A DNA stretch of 38,128 nt, taken from positions 1 through 38,128 of the forward strand of contig JASJCR010000053.1 in NCBI GenBank assembly GCA_030065875.1, read 5' to 3'. The DNA comes from Ardenticatenaceae bacterium. GTDB taxonomy: Bacteria > Chloroflexota > Anaerolineae > Promineifilales > Promineifilaceae. The position numbers and the translations under genes were made by a program. The notes under the pieces were generated by a model. The model searched no databases and was not told the origin of the DNA. It was given only the letters and a program-made list of their open reading frames with translations. Shown here in pieces: positions 19,401 through 26,280 of the stretch. Numbering within the stretch: position 1 is the stretch's first letter; each line of letters starts with the position of its first letter.

Positions 19401-20378
19401 TTCCCGGATTCTGAAGAGAGTAGTATTGCCATTCCGGTAACCACGCTCGTCGGCAGTGAAAACGGCCGCTTCAAAGTGGTCGTGAGCGATGGTTTTCAGC
19501 AGGCGGAGGCGACATCTGCGGCGGTCAAAATTGCCGCCCAGCCGCCGCTGCCGTTTATCGGGGCTCCGGCCGATGGCGCGATCTTCCTGGAAGGGCAGCA
19601 GGTGCGCCTGACCGGTGGCGCGTACACCAATTTGGGTGATTTGCTGCCCGGTTCCGCTTTGAGCTGGGCCAGCAATCGCGATGGCCTTTTGGGCAGTGGT
19701 GAGGTCGTCGATGTCGAGTTAAGCGTCGGCACCCACCTGATCGAACTCATCGCCACCGCGCCAGACGGGGGTAAGGGTTCAGCCACCATTTCTTTAACCA
19801 TCTTGGGTGATTATGATTTTGACGGGCTGGCTGATGGTGAAGAGCTGGACGAGGGTTTAAATCTCTTTAACCAGCACGACACCCGCAGCGATGAAGATGG
19901 GGATGGGGTGCCGTGGCTGCAGGAGCACAACTGGGGCACGAACCCCGGCGTGCCCGACAGCGATGGCGACGGCCGCAGCGACGGTGATGAAATCGCCGCG
20001 GGGACCGATCCAGCGGCTAGCGACGCGCCGCTGCCGGCCGATGCTCTGTCGGTCAGCGTCGATGAACTGACTTATGCGGCCGATCTGGCCGTGGCCACCC
20101 CGGATCCGCAAACGGTTGTCTCGGTTCTTAGCCGCGAACCGGTTGATTGGCAGGTTTCGGCCGATCAGAGCTGGATTGAATTTTCAAAGATCGCCGGAAC
20201 GACAACCGACGCGGTGACCGTTGTTGCTAAAGCGAGCCGGCTGCCCAACGGCATCCATTCGGCCGAGATCACCTTCAACAGCACGATCGGCACGGTGACG
20301 GTTCCGGTGACCGTGACGGTTAACAACAGTCTCGTGCCAGTAGGATTTGACGTGTTCCTGCCCATGGTTGTTCGGTAG
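13437..20378 (+). CDS. Giant exported multi-domain protein: LamG, Kelch, propeller, TIG, metalloprotease-like, BACON-like
   Basis: A 2313-residue exoprotein. In order: signal peptide (1-35); LamG-type lectin fold (44-245); Kelch propeller with six GG repeats such as LFGGF and LLGGR (275-563); a further propeller region with regulator-type repeats NLWIGTDVGLTKFDG and VWIGGLHGLTLFD (575-1175); two TIG/IPT domains (1182-1348); a metzincin-like region with HEVGHVLGLVR (1667-1677) and candidate Met-turn IMSYACG (1771-1777); Ig-like domains (1939-2120); Asp-rich calcium-binding repeats such as DSDGDGRSDGDE (2125-2198); a BACON-like domain (2202-2298); and the terminal VFLPMVVR. Arg1677 replaces the usual third zinc ligand. 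ATG 13437 has ggaagg upstream; the GTG at 13347 lies in a repeat. Confidence 0.88.
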   Translation: MKKIAYSPLTILLVLLILSGVGLSGSALTPAEAAVSAGPTELTETLVFDGSGDYISIADDPALRLSGGSLTIEAWIKPDDVDGCQTFVSKGFAASSYWFGHCGGVLRFYGNGSAVDANTVLPVGFWTHVAVTKSGAGLVQFYINGELDDTVTGAVTPSNSNTKPVTIGADPDLHTLLGTSTRYEFDGKIANVRLWSTTRTANDIRRSMHVMADDARTGVVANWWLSGDYRDRINGFDGTRTGNLFFDDTEAPPAQPDYPLVNLDFDSGFGLTRSGSPHAYLPATDEWLIIGGQNGFSSVDRSIRRFDPNTGRTRFLDNLPQSLHDAPAAYASVTDRVYTFGGRTNTTFSTQIDTIYKINPADGSSSALAATLPTAITDIAAVYHPPSEKILLFGGFASGTGTLNAVHLFDPVAETVTTLPQTLPTATYDMAVAYSPATESVFLFGGYNNPTDLDTILEIELNEAQSDVVITTSSANLPVGNYGMRAVVDPVSQLIYLLGGRNQEILAFDPVTNQIWTTRIQLPERRYFAIVMYSVRQRAAYLLGGVRSFGTPERDLWRFALGDGPAVPVGRWDFPAPVGAEITALDGEVDTMLVGTTTDRAWRYTSDGVRYHYTVAQVGSSKINDVDYDSATGKRIFATNSSGVKIDSSGVIQTISGGPLGSATALAVEYAAQTGEPLIGTDTQGLRRLRYNSFSGIYIWDEDFDNQNVWDIARTADNQVYVIINEGGNERLGRLTYSSTFGFTTEYPNSVCGLDNPLELTIGGDGSYWIAGNRATEFDVDAGICYIAPTTSPGAGTRFTPAIGDEAVGIDTDLDGRVWVALDHGFDQTGGAIVYESASSVTTTEYNHLNAPISGRDRIPVGLNYPWDSAVSAVSAVDERVWLGQPDGDLITYAPRWTQWDESNSMDGRTLQNVWTVRGRLFAASSTSLHVLMPDSQTWENLSSGKVWDVMGDSRGNIWVATQTGVRLYTPSGWDYLTDRAGDRPSTAVYTLAEDQDGRVWIGGLHGLTLFDRDRFVATFDDTNSDLPDERIRTLFVDSDNNLWIGTDVGLTKFDGIDWTTFTTADGLPNNAIFDIEQTDTGELAVSTASGLSFYDDVTFTTQILPIPGSNLPLSVDDKGRLWAGAAVQVGETEWQPYTTINSGLASDEVSDHAADGAERIWFSHAPDAGISVRSSYLPPLSDSLPVITSVEPAFGKAGDRITINGSGFGNSYRDMDVFFGSGTAEIDRIYADRVEVILNEDATTGDVVVKVGERQGARSNAFCAVPVVNEFTPTGGNVGVTVRILGTNFDPNAQVTIGGASIPAVFYRGATQLGFDITDGIPNGVVTVQNQCAGSTYQSTSTGREFRRIDLQLDEVNLNQGISSMPLVADRPTMVSHFLRTTNNGSNFVPRPTDQIDINQIQMTFSEPGGATWSTNIDYNGPVPTFFLPINDIIRADITNFVNVSVTPNLDGDTGSAVTVSTTLRNRGRVVASGSTSLSFMRNRKLRVLMVPIMRNNFSSNDLRAMQANVNDELEDIRRRIMPMGDVELYWSNSAVEVGDLFDGPSQLDPGDYFRLYDAGHSMDRFRRHWNHLNPDRKVSIAFGVIDGMILDPNAGASGLAFWPDVSAMINAAGLTVLDTLCDIGDAFIGILTLGLAGGGGCNLEIPLYVAWGSSTTGNSSHLIGHEVGHVLGLVRAVAPNGNLTDNFTHSVNDEIDGGECATLQTMGNSASYNVTKTLYRQPGVQGPIVNPLTNGQWLPRLATTTTMTFTQPTTFTVTSEAFTGRAKAIMSYACGRGNRQVYFEPADVGFLNAGYLLAPNTPGDARPDGPITMGVNAAPRPVAGDRIYVSGVVSRTLDAGQLVNVEMLGASGPIDMSYETGTWLVQKDAAGVELARTGIFPVFENSEQAHHLEEGHVEPVDTGFFATTVIAESGLARIDLVKGTAVLDTFAAGSAAPTVAINSPTGGSFATGDITVSWNANDPDGDPLSIGVYFSDDNGANWVPIAFPDSEESSIAIPVTTLVGSENGRFKVVVSDGFQQAEATSAAVKIAAQPPLPFIGAPADGAIFLEGQQVRLTGGAYTNLGDLLPGSALSWASNRDGLLGSGEVVDVELSVGTHLIELIATAPDGGKGSATISLTILGDYDFDGLADGEELDEGLNLFNQHDTRSDEDGDGVPWLQEHNWGTNPGVPDSDGDGRSDGDEIAAGTDPAASDAPLPADALSVSVDELTYAADLAVATPDPQTVVSVLSREPVDWQVSADQSWIEFSKIAGTTTDAVTVVAKASRLPNGIHSAEITFNSTIGTVTVPVTVTVNNSLVPVGFDVFLPMVVR

Positions 20379-20400
20379 CGAGTGGATAAATTACGGTCAG

Positions 20401-20515
20401 ATATAGGCCAACAAGCACCCCTCCCCGATTCGGGGAGGGGCTGGGGGAGGGGTCAGTTGACCTGCAAAGACCCACCTCCCAAACCCCCTCCCGACACCGG
20501 AGGGGGCGTTTGTTG
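20401..20515. repeat. G-rich/C-rich repeat box, copy 2, with G-quadruplex motif
   Basis: cccctccccgattcgggg is an inverted repeat, followed by four G-runs (20432-20452). Bases 20431-20453 are identical to 1-23. Then come gttgacc and a second C-rich inverted repeat (ccccctcccgacaccggaggggg). It lies between the giant gene and a convergent SDR gene and may also terminate both transcripts. Confidence 0.75.
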
Positions 20516-20564
20516 AGCGGACCTGCTGGCAAAAAGTATCATCGTATCTCGTATGCCGTATTTC

Positions 20565-21374
20565 TTATTTCGTCTTTCCGTTCTGCTTAAGTTTCGCCAT
20601 CGCCTTCCGGCCTCTTTTTTCCATAATTTTCTTGAGCCAGCCGTTGAGGCGCGGGAAGGCGTTGGTCATTTTGGGCAGGGTGCCATTGGGGATGCACACC
20701 TCCAGCGGCCGGGTTTGCATGACTTTGTTGAGCTGTTCAGCGACGTGTTCCGAGCTGAGAGCTGGACCATTGGAAAACGTGATGGCCGCCTCATCGTGGT
20801 TGAGCTGCAGGTCGAGCATGGGTGTATCGACCAGGCCAGGGCAAACAACGGTCACGTACACCCCTTTCTCACGCAGTTCGGTCGCGGTTGCCAAGGAATA
20901 ACCTCGGACGGCAAATTTTGAAGCGCTGTAGAGACTGATACCGGGCACCGGGGCAATCCCGGCCAGGGAAGCGATATTGACGATATGGCCGGATCCCTGA
21001 GATACCATTACCTCACTAACCAGGCGCATGCCGATCAACACGCCTTTGACGTTAACATCAAAATGGAGGTCGATATTTTCGAGCGGGGTCTCATAAACGT
21101 GACCGGGCATGATCACCCCGGCGATATTGAACAGGAAGTCGATCCGGCCGAAGCGTGACAGCGTATCGGTGACGGCCTCTTTCCAACTGTTAGATGAAGT
21201 GACGTCCAGGGATTTTAAATGCGCCCCGGATTGACCGTTGTTGAACGCGTCGTTTAGGGCTGTCTCATTGATGTCGGTCAGAACGAGCTGATAATTTTGA
21301 TCGTGGAGCGAAGCTGCAAACGCCCGGCCGATACCGCTTGCTGCACCGGTAATGAGAATAACGGGGGAAGACAT
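20565..21374 (-). CDS. SDR family NAD(P)-dependent oxidoreductase
   Basis: A 269-residue classical SDR: TGAASGIG (residues 9-16), FNIAGV replacing the NNAG block (82-87), catalytic Ser136 in NIASLAG, and Tyr149/Lys153 in YSASK. An Asp (LVLTDIN, about residue 34) after the second strand favours NAD(H). The Asn-Asn-Ala-Gly motif is slightly altered (NIAG), as in some active relatives. A basic C-terminus (RGRKAMAKLKQNGKTK) is present. The frame opens at 21557, but its first 61 codons lie inside heptamer-repeat DNA, so ATG 21374 is taken. No clear Shine-Dalgarno was seen. Substrate unknown. Confidence 0.9.
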   Translation of the reverse strand: MSSPVILITGAASGIGRAFAASLHDQNYQLVLTDINETALNDAFNNGQSGAHLKSLDVTSSNSWKEAVTDTLSRFGRIDFLFNIAGVIMPGHVYETPLENIDLHFDVNVKGVLIGMRLVSEVMVSQGSGHIVNIASLAGIAPVPGISLYSASKFAVRGYSLATATELREKGVYVTVVCPGLVDTPMLDLQLNHDEAAITFSNGPALSSEHVAEQLNKVMQTRPLEVCIPNGTLPKMTNAFPRLNGWLKKIMEKRGRKAMAKLKQNGKTK

Positions 21375-21380
21375 GGGAAT

Positions 21381-21590
21381 TACGATATTGGATTTACGAT
21401 ATTGGATTGACGATTTACGATTAGTGCGATCGGTGAGGTGAGGCCGATCAACACACCCTAATAACCAATAAACCAATATACCAATAAACCCAAAACCAAC
21501 CAACATCCCCATTGTCAATTGATTATTGAACATTGACCAATGATTATTATTTAGCAATTAGCCAATGGCAATTAGTAATTAGCTATTTTG
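21381..21590. repeat. Complex heptamer-repeat tract
   Basis: Several arrays with 7-base period: tacgatattggatt repeated (14 = 2x7) at 21382-21421, an accaata type at 21461-21490, an attga/attgacc type near 21510-21545, and a ttagcaa/ttagcca type at 21550-21585. The ATTG-cored parts resemble the array at 37924-38128. The tract occupies the whole space between the CoA-binding gene and the SDR gene. Confidence 0.7.
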
Positions 21591-21594
21591 GTGT

Positions 21595-22059
21595 TTATTT
21601 CGGCAGTTTACCCATTACACCAAGCATCCACTTCATACAGCGGTGCGCAAAATCCGCATCGACAAACATCATCGGGCAACTGCCGGCAATGACGGAAATG
21701 CCGTGATCTTTGCAGTAGCGAACCGCTTCGTCAGAAACACTGCCCTCGCCAAAAGAGCGGTGCATCCACACGTGATGGACGCCGATTTGGGCACATTCCC
21801 GCACGATTTCATCGGCCGCGGCTGGGGTGGTGCAAATCATAACTGAACCAACCGGTTCAGGAATCGATTTAAGATCCGGGTAGCAGGGATCTCCCCCTAC
21901 TTCGTTTGTTTTGGGATTGGTCTGGTAAACTTTGAACCCATTATCTTTAAATTTCTGATAAATCATGTTGGCGGGTTCGGTTCCCTGGCGGGAAACCCCG
22001 GCCACTGCAATAGGCCCGTGAGCCAGGAAATCGTTTACCTTATCTTTTAATCTGGTCAT
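21595..22059 (-). CDS. CoA-binding domain protein (YccU-like)
   Basis: A 154-residue single-domain protein of the CoA-binding (Rossmann-like) family. It has IAVAGVSRQGTEPANMIYQ at residues 17-35, the nucleotide-binding loop, VYQTNPKTNEVGGDPCYPDL (44-63), and conserved VWMHRSFGEGSVSDEAV and VIAGSCPMMF. It matches the length of YccU-type proteins, which relate to the CoA-binding half of succinyl-CoA synthetase and have no settled enzymatic role. The start has AGGAGG seven bases upstream. It faces the same way as the downstream SDR gene but is separated by about 220 bases of repeats. Confidence 0.92.
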   Translation of the reverse strand: MTRLKDKVNDFLAHGPIAVAGVSRQGTEPANMIYQKFKDNGFKVYQTNPKTNEVGGDPCYPDLKSIPEPVGSVMICTTPAAADEIVRECAQIGVHHVWMHRSFGEGSVSDEAVRYCKDHGISVIAGSCPMMFVDADFAHRCMKWMLGVMGKLPK

Positions 22060-22241
22060 CTGATCCTCCTAATTTTACTGGCCGTACACTCCCCCAAATT
22101 TTATTTTTTCACTTTGTGACCGGTCTGAACACTGTCAGTTGTCACAGGTTAACAATGAGAAGTGGCCAAATCGACAGAGATTGGCGGTCGCGCCGCGGCC
22201 GATCTTTGGCTAAAATTCAAGCTCGATTTTAATGATTTAGG

Positions 22242-22295
22242 GCCTTCGACAGGCTCAGGCTGCGGATTTCCGCGATGGCTCAGCTTGTCGAAGCC
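22242..22295. repeat. CTTCGACAGGCTCAG palindromic repeat, copy 1
   Basis: Left arm 22242-22258 (gccttcgacaggctcag) and right arm 22277-22295 (ggctcagcttgtcgaagcc) are inverse copies. The right flank gaagccacgaac is shared, in reverse orientation, with the copy at 30881-30932. Confidence 0.75.
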
Positions 22296-22353
22296 ACGAA
22301 CCATCTGAAAAGTTACGATCGATTGGTAAAAGTCAACTTCAAAATTTAAAATC

Positions 22354-22413
22354 AAGATTTCACGATTTCCACTAGAATTGAAGTGAAATCCTTTTAATTC
22401 GTGTCATCCTGTA
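22354..22413. repeat. Dispersed inverted repeat (gatttcacg family)
   Basis: Left arm aagatttcacgatttcc and right arm ggaaatc-type aaatccttttaattcgtgtc. The right arm is almost identical to 10878-10907. Confidence 0.65.
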
Positions 22414-22487
22414 CTTATATTTTAGACGGTGGTGAAATTTATCTCCTTTTCCTTCGGAAAGGGATTTTTTAAGAAGGACAGTGAAGA

Positions 22488-23651
22488 ATGACTTTCATGG
22501 CTCAGCGGGTGGCGCAGTTCGCCACCACCATATTTACGGAAATGACCGCTCTGGCGATCGAACACAAGGCGGTTAATCTGGGGCAGGGGTTTCCCGATTT
22601 TGAAGCCCCTGACTTTATAAAAAAGGCGGCTCGCGAGGCGATCGCGGCCGATATCAATCAGTACGCACCGCTGAGCGGCCGGCCGGATCTGCGCCAGGTG
22701 ATCGCCCGTCAAGCATCACGTGCTGAAGGGCGCGAAATTGACCCAAATCGGGAAGTGGCCGTCATGGTAGGGGCGACCGAAGGCATTTTTGCCACCATCA
22801 TGGGGTTGGTTAATCCCGGTGATGAGGTGATTATTTTTGAACCTTATTACGATTCATACGTACCGACGGTGCAGTGGGCCGGAGGGATTCCCCGCTACTA
22901 CACGCTTGAGGCACCTGACTGGGCGATTGATCCCGACCGGCTGCGCACCCTCTTCTCACCCAAGACCCGCATGATTCTGATCAATACGCCGCACAATCCA
23001 ACGGGTAAGGTGTTTTCCAAAGACGAGCTAGAGATGATTGCCGGTCTGTGTCAGGAATTTGACGCCATCGCCATGGTGGATGCGGTGTATGAGCACATTG
23101 TCTTTGATGGGTCCAACCATCTGTCGATGTCGACTATTCCGGGCATGGCGGATCGCACCGTATCAATTTCGAGTTTGGGTAAGACCTTTAGCGTGACCGG
23201 CTGGAAAACCGGCTGGACGATTGCCGCTCCCGAACTGACTCAGGCGATTTTGCGGGCGTATCAATTCGTTACCTTTTCCGGAATTCATCCTTTTCAGGCG
23301 GCCGCGGCCCAGGCGCTGCTCGAAGCGGAGAAGCGGAGCTATTATACCGAGCTGGCGGCGATGTACACCCGCAAGCGGGATATCCTGCTCCCGATATTGG
23401 AAGACGTGGGGCTGCCCCCGTTAACGCCTCAGGGAACGTACTTTGTGATGGTTGATATCAGCCATCTTGACTTTGCCAATGACGTGGCATTTTGCAAATA
23501 TTTGACCCGGGAAGTAGGGGTGGCGGCGATTCCACCGAGTGCCTTTTATCACGACCCGGCCGCCGGGGCGGGTTTGGCTCGCTTTACGTTTTGCAAGCGG
23601 GATGAGGTTTTGGAAGAGGCCGGCCGTCGGCTGCAATTGATGAAGCATTAA
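22488..23651 (+). CDS. Pyridoxal-phosphate-dependent aminotransferase (class I/II, methionine/kynurenine type)
   Basis: A 387-residue fold-type I aminotransferase. It has LGQGFPDFEAPDF (31-43), NTPHNPTGKVF (166-176), Asp198 and Tyr201 for cofactor contact, and the Schiff-base Lys232 in SLGKTFSVTGWKTGW. The pattern is that of subgroup I enzymes such as methionine aminotransferase YbdL and kynurenine aminotransferase. They transfer an amino group from methionine, glutamine or aromatic amino acids to a keto acid. Exact substrate unclear. ATG 22488 and ATG 22497 are both possible; gaag stands before the first. An enoyl-CoA hydratase gene follows after 10 bases, so the two are one operon, perhaps for amino acid degradation. 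Confidence 0.93.
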   Translation: MTFMAQRVAQFATTIFTEMTALAIEHKAVNLGQGFPDFEAPDFIKKAAREAIAADINQYAPLSGRPDLRQVIARQASRAEGREIDPNREVAVMVGATEGIFATIMGLVNPGDEVIIFEPYYDSYVPTVQWAGGIPRYYTLEAPDWAIDPDRLRTLFSPKTRMILINTPHNPTGKVFSKDELEMIAGLCQEFDAIAMVDAVYEHIVFDGSNHLSMSTIPGMADRTVSISSLGKTFSVTGWKTGWTIAAPELTQAILRAYQFVTFSGIHPFQAAAAQALLEAEKRSYYTELAAMYTRKRDILLPILEDVGLPPLTPQGTYFVMVDISHLDFANDVAFCKYLTREVGVAAIPPSAFYHDPAAGAGLARFTFCKRDEVLEEAGRRLQLMKH

Positions 23652-23661
23652 GGAGGGATTG

Positions 23662-24549
23662 ATGGTTTTTAAGAGTATTCGTCTGGAGCAGGATGGGCAG
23701 GTGCGAATGATTACCCTGTGTCGGCCAGAAGCGTACAACACCATCACGTTTGAGCTGCGCGACGAGCTGCGGCACGCGTTGGACGATGCGGATCGTGACC
23801 CCCAAACAAAAGTCGTTTTATTAAATGCTGAAGGTCCGGCTTTTAGCGCCGGTTTTGGTCTCGACTGGTCGACCTACGCCCAGGCACACGATGAATCCAC
23901 GGAGGAGCGGGTGTGGGATTCAGCGGCCGATTTACAGCTAATCGGTTCGTTTGCCGACGTGTTTGCCAGGCTGCACACGCTGTCCAAACCGACCGTTTGC
24001 GCCGTTCAGGGATGGTGTATCGCCGGCGGCACCGACCTCGTCTTCAATTGTGATTTGATACTTTGTGCGGAGAGTGCAACCTTTGGGTATCCACCGGCCC
24101 GGGTGTGGGGGATACCCGAACAGCCTTGGCTGTGGGTATCGCGGTTGGGTTTGCAGCAGGCCAAGCGATTTTTGTTTACCGGAGACGAAATATCCAGCCA
24201 GCAGGCACTTGAGTTGGGGTTGGTCTTGGAGCGCGTATCGGAGGAAGATTTGCTGCCCAGGGCAAAAGCCCTCTGCCAGCGCATGGCGCTCTTGCCCCTC
24301 AATCAGCTGCAGATGATTAAGCTGGTTTTGAACGATGTGGCCCGCCGTCAGTATGATCCGGCTTCATCAAAATTACTGGGCAGCTTGTTTGATGGGGTAG
24401 CCCGCCATACACAGGAAGGGATTGATTTTGTGGCTTACGCTGAAGAGCATGGGTGGCGTGAAGCGATCCGCAAGCGCGATGATCCATTTGGGGATTATGG
24501 CTCCAGAAATAGACAACAGACATCAGACATCAGACCTCAGAAAGGTTGA
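23662..24549 (+). CDS. Enoyl-CoA hydratase/isomerase family protein
   Basis: A 295-residue crotonase-fold protein. It has LNAEGPAFSAGFGLDW (about 53-68), the first oxyanion-hole block, and VQGWCIAGGTDLVFNCDLILCAESATFG (about 113-140), the second. The usual catalytic glutamates are not certain, so hydratase versus isomerase cannot be settled. ATG 23662 with AGGAGGG four bases upstream is used instead of the TTG at 23659. The last 12 residues (about RQQTSDIRPQKG) are encoded by a heptamer repeat that starts at 24511, so the natural C-terminus was replaced or extended. It is operonic with the aminotransferase upstream. Confidence 0.9.
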   Translation: MVFKSIRLEQDGQVRMITLCRPEAYNTITFELRDELRHALDDADRDPQTKVVLLNAEGPAFSAGFGLDWSTYAQAHDESTEERVWDSAADLQLIGSFADVFARLHTLSKPTVCAVQGWCIAGGTDLVFNCDLILCAESATFGYPPARVWGIPEQPWLWVSRLGLQQAKRFLFTGDEISSQQALELGLVLERVSEEDLLPRAKALCQRMALLPLNQLQMIKLVLNDVARRQYDPASSKLLGSLFDGVARHTQEGIDFVAYAEEHGWREAIRKRDDPFGDYGSRNRQQTSDIRPQKG

Positions 24550-24636
24550 CATAAAGAAAGGCTCAATTAAACTTTTTAAAGTAGTCTGTAGTCTGTAGTC
24601 TGTAGTCTGTAGTCTGTAGTCTGTAGTCTGTAGTCC
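24511..24636. repeat. Heptamer array with inverted halves, partly inside a gene
   Basis: The left half, agacaacagacatcagacat-type units at 24511-24542, lies inside the 3' end of the enoyl-CoA hydratase gene. The spacer begins ggttgacataaa (24544-24555). The right half is eight gtagtct units (24581-24636), the last with one change. It ends 8 bases before the stop of the convergent PIG-L gene. Confidence 0.88.
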
Positions 24637-24643
24637 GTCGTTC

Positions 24644-25369
24644 TCACTCCCCATTGGGATCTTTCAACGTAATCCGGAAGTAGCGTTCCGCATGCCCGAA
24701 ACCGACTTTTTTACCGGTTTCCTTCGACCAGGTCATGATTCGTTCTGTGGGATTCCAATCACCCATTTGACTTTTGTGAGCCAAAAGCGACTTGATCTTA
24801 ATATCGATTGTATCGGTGATGTCGACGTAGCAGTTGATCTTTTCCTCAGTAGTGAAGTAAACGTAGACGTAATTTGGTTTGTGTCCGGGCAACCCTTCAG
24901 CCAGCAAATCGGGGTAGAGCATGCTCATCTCTGCGGCCGGAAAGACCGCATCGAGAACCGCTGCGCCTGCGGCCCGATGATCCGGGTGGTTGATGTAGTC
25001 TGCACTGGGGAAGAAGTTTGTGGGGTCCATACAGGCCACAATGTTGGGTTTATAGGTGCGAATCAGACGCACCAGCTTTTTTCGTAAGTCCAGTGAATTT
25101 ACCAGCAGCCCGTCATCGTATCCTAAAAAGATACACTCTTTGACGCCGGTTATGTGAGCGGCTTCCTGCTGCTCCTGACGACGGATTTCGGCTAGTTTTT
25201 CTTTGGTCATGCCATTTTCGTGACTGCCGGTGTTGCCATCTGTAATTAAGACATAAATTACTTCACAGCCATTTTTGGCCCACTTGGCGGCCGTTCCGGC
25301 AACGCCAAATTCAAGATCATCGGGATGGGCGCAGATAAACATTGCCCGTTCGGGAATATATTCGCTCAC
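24644..25369 (-). CDS. PIG-L family deacetylase (LmbE-like)
   Basis: A 241-residue zinc-dependent deacetylase. AHPDDLEFG (residues 14-22) carries the His/Asp metal ligands and catalytic Asp. NHPDHRAAG (127-135) supplies the remaining His. Family members remove N-acetyl groups from GlcNAc-type sugars, for example in bacillithiol or mycothiol and glycolipid synthesis. The region D-G-N-T-G-S-H (about 44-50) is also typical. The longest frame opens with TTG at 25390, but a GTG at 25369 has GGAG six bases upstream and is preferred. It is convergent with the enoyl-CoA hydratase gene and single on its strand. Substrate unknown. Confidence 0.93.
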   Translation of the reverse strand: MSEYIPERAMFICAHPDDLEFGVAGTAAKWAKNGCEVIYVLITDGNTGSHENGMTKEKLAEIRRQEQQEAAHITGVKECIFLGYDDGLLVNSLDLRKKLVRLIRTYKPNIVACMDPTNFFPSADYINHPDHRAAGAAVLDAVFPAAEMSMLYPDLLAEGLPGHKPNYVYVYFTTEEKINCYVDITDTIDIKIKSLLAHKSQMGDWNPTERIMTWSKETGKKVGFGHAERYFRITLKDPNGE

Positions 25370-25427
25370 AAAACACTCCAGTGTATGCAATTATTGATTT
25401 TAAGTGGTGCATTTCATAACTATTTTT

Positions 25428-25523
25428 AGCCACGGATTTTCACAGATTTTCACCGATTTCTCTCTTCAATCCTTTGGCTGCGCTCGGGATAGGTTCTGTG
25501 AAAATCCGTGTTAATTTGTGGCT
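25428..25523. repeat. Dispersed inverted repeat (gccacggattttcacag family)
   Basis: Left arm agccacggattttcacag at 25428 and right arm ctgtgaaaatccgtg...gtggct ending 25523. It encloses a loop that reads ctttggctgcgctcggg. Confidence 0.7.
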
Positions 25524-25620
25524 AACGTTATTTAGAAAATGAACCGGTCAGTACGAAACTGGCCAATGATACACAATACTGCAGTGGAGTTAGAATTGTG
25601 TTGGGTTTGGTAGGGAACAA

Positions 25621-25657
25621 AAAAAGCCGCCTGATTAATATCAAGCGGCTTTTGTTT
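25621..25657. terminator. Strong bidirectional intrinsic terminator
   Basis: Stem AAAAGCCGC (25622-25630) with GCGGCTTTT (25645-25653), plus an inner TGAT/ATCA pairing. It is followed by a T-rich tract rightwards and, read leftwards, by seven T. No annotated gene reads into it from either side. Confidence 0.75.
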
Positions 25658-25702
25658 TTATTTATTAGTTACTTCTAATGTGTTCTAATAATGTTACTTC
25701 AT

Positions 25703-25735
25703 TCCCTATTGTAATAGGGATTTAATTTTTTTCTA
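25703..25735 (+). terminator. Second hairpin with T-run
   Basis: tccctatt-gt-aataggga (25703-25720) followed by tttaattttttt. The short stem and loop make it weaker than the terminator just to its left. Confidence 0.45.
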
Positions 25736-25784
25736 AATTTATTAAATTATAGGTGGATTCCTGCGCGGCCGAACAAGTCATTTC

Positions 25785-25830
25785 TCGCAATTATTGCGAC
25801 GGAGCAGAGGTCCGCATAAAGATCCGGACC
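25785..25830. ncRNA. Possible structured RNA: two adjacent hairpins
   Basis: tcgcaa-tta-ttgcga (25785-25799) and ggtccg...cggacc (25809-25830) lie close together in a region without a convincing gene. No known RNA family (tRNA, 6S, tmRNA, SRP, RNase P) was recognised. Strand and extent are unknown. Confidence 0.25.
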
Positions 25831-26274
25831 ATAACCGCTTATGAATCAAAATTCACCCGGCCGGTGGGAAAAATTTCGTTTTTTGGTTCGATCGTTTCCC
25901 TCCTTTTGCAGGGGTCTCTAAACCCTATTAAAGCCGCAGCTTCCTGCATGTTCTATAATTTTCAATGTACTTCACAATCACGTGATTTGCTATGAAGTGA
26001 CTCCATCATAATAGATTTTTGCGTAAAGCACAAGTAGCAAAATAGGATATTAGTCAATACTTATTTTGAGCTTTTTTTCTCCCTTGGGCCAGCCGTTGGC
26101 TCCTTAATTATATTGTGGTTTTTTAGCTTTGTTCCAATGTGAAGCGGTTCTTGTGATGTATTTAATCGCCTAATAAACGGTTGCAGGCCAAAATCTTAAG
26201 AGAATTCTAGGCCAGAAGGACTTTTATCCCATAAATCCGGCACAAAAATGGCAAAAAGTGGGTTTTGTCCTGTT

Positions 26275-26280
26275 TATAAT
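26275..26280 (+). promoter_or_regulatory. Candidate -10 box of the lipoprotein gene
   Basis: A perfect TATAAT, 83 bases before the ATG of the lipoprotein gene. The -35 region (about 26252-26257) is a poor match, so an activator or a different sigma factor may be involved. Confidence 0.4.

Larger units (their letters stand above)
22060..22487. other. Intergenic region with two repeat families
   Basis: This is the divergent control region between the CoA-binding gene and the aminotransferase gene. It contains the cttcgacaggctcag palindrome (22242-22295) and the dispersed gatttcacg/aattcgtgtcatcc inverted repeat (22354-22413). No ORF with coding character was seen. Confidence 0.6.

Noticed and set aside
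21375..21557. A membrane-like N-terminal extension of the SDR protein
   Set aside because: It is read from heptamer repeat DNA; the SDR fold begins properly at ATG 21374.
24581..24636. gtagtct units as a CRISPR or iteron origin
   Set aside because: No spacers, no replication gene, no DnaA-box cluster; it fits the heptamer family seen elsewhere in the window.
25861..25910. Possible tRNA T-loop (ggttcgatc near 25880)
   Set aside because: The flanking bases do not form a T-stem, acceptor stem or anticodon arm.
25753..25995. An 80-codon GTG-started frame
   Set aside because: No ribosome binding site at proper distance, no recognisable protein, and it runs across two RNA-like hairpins.
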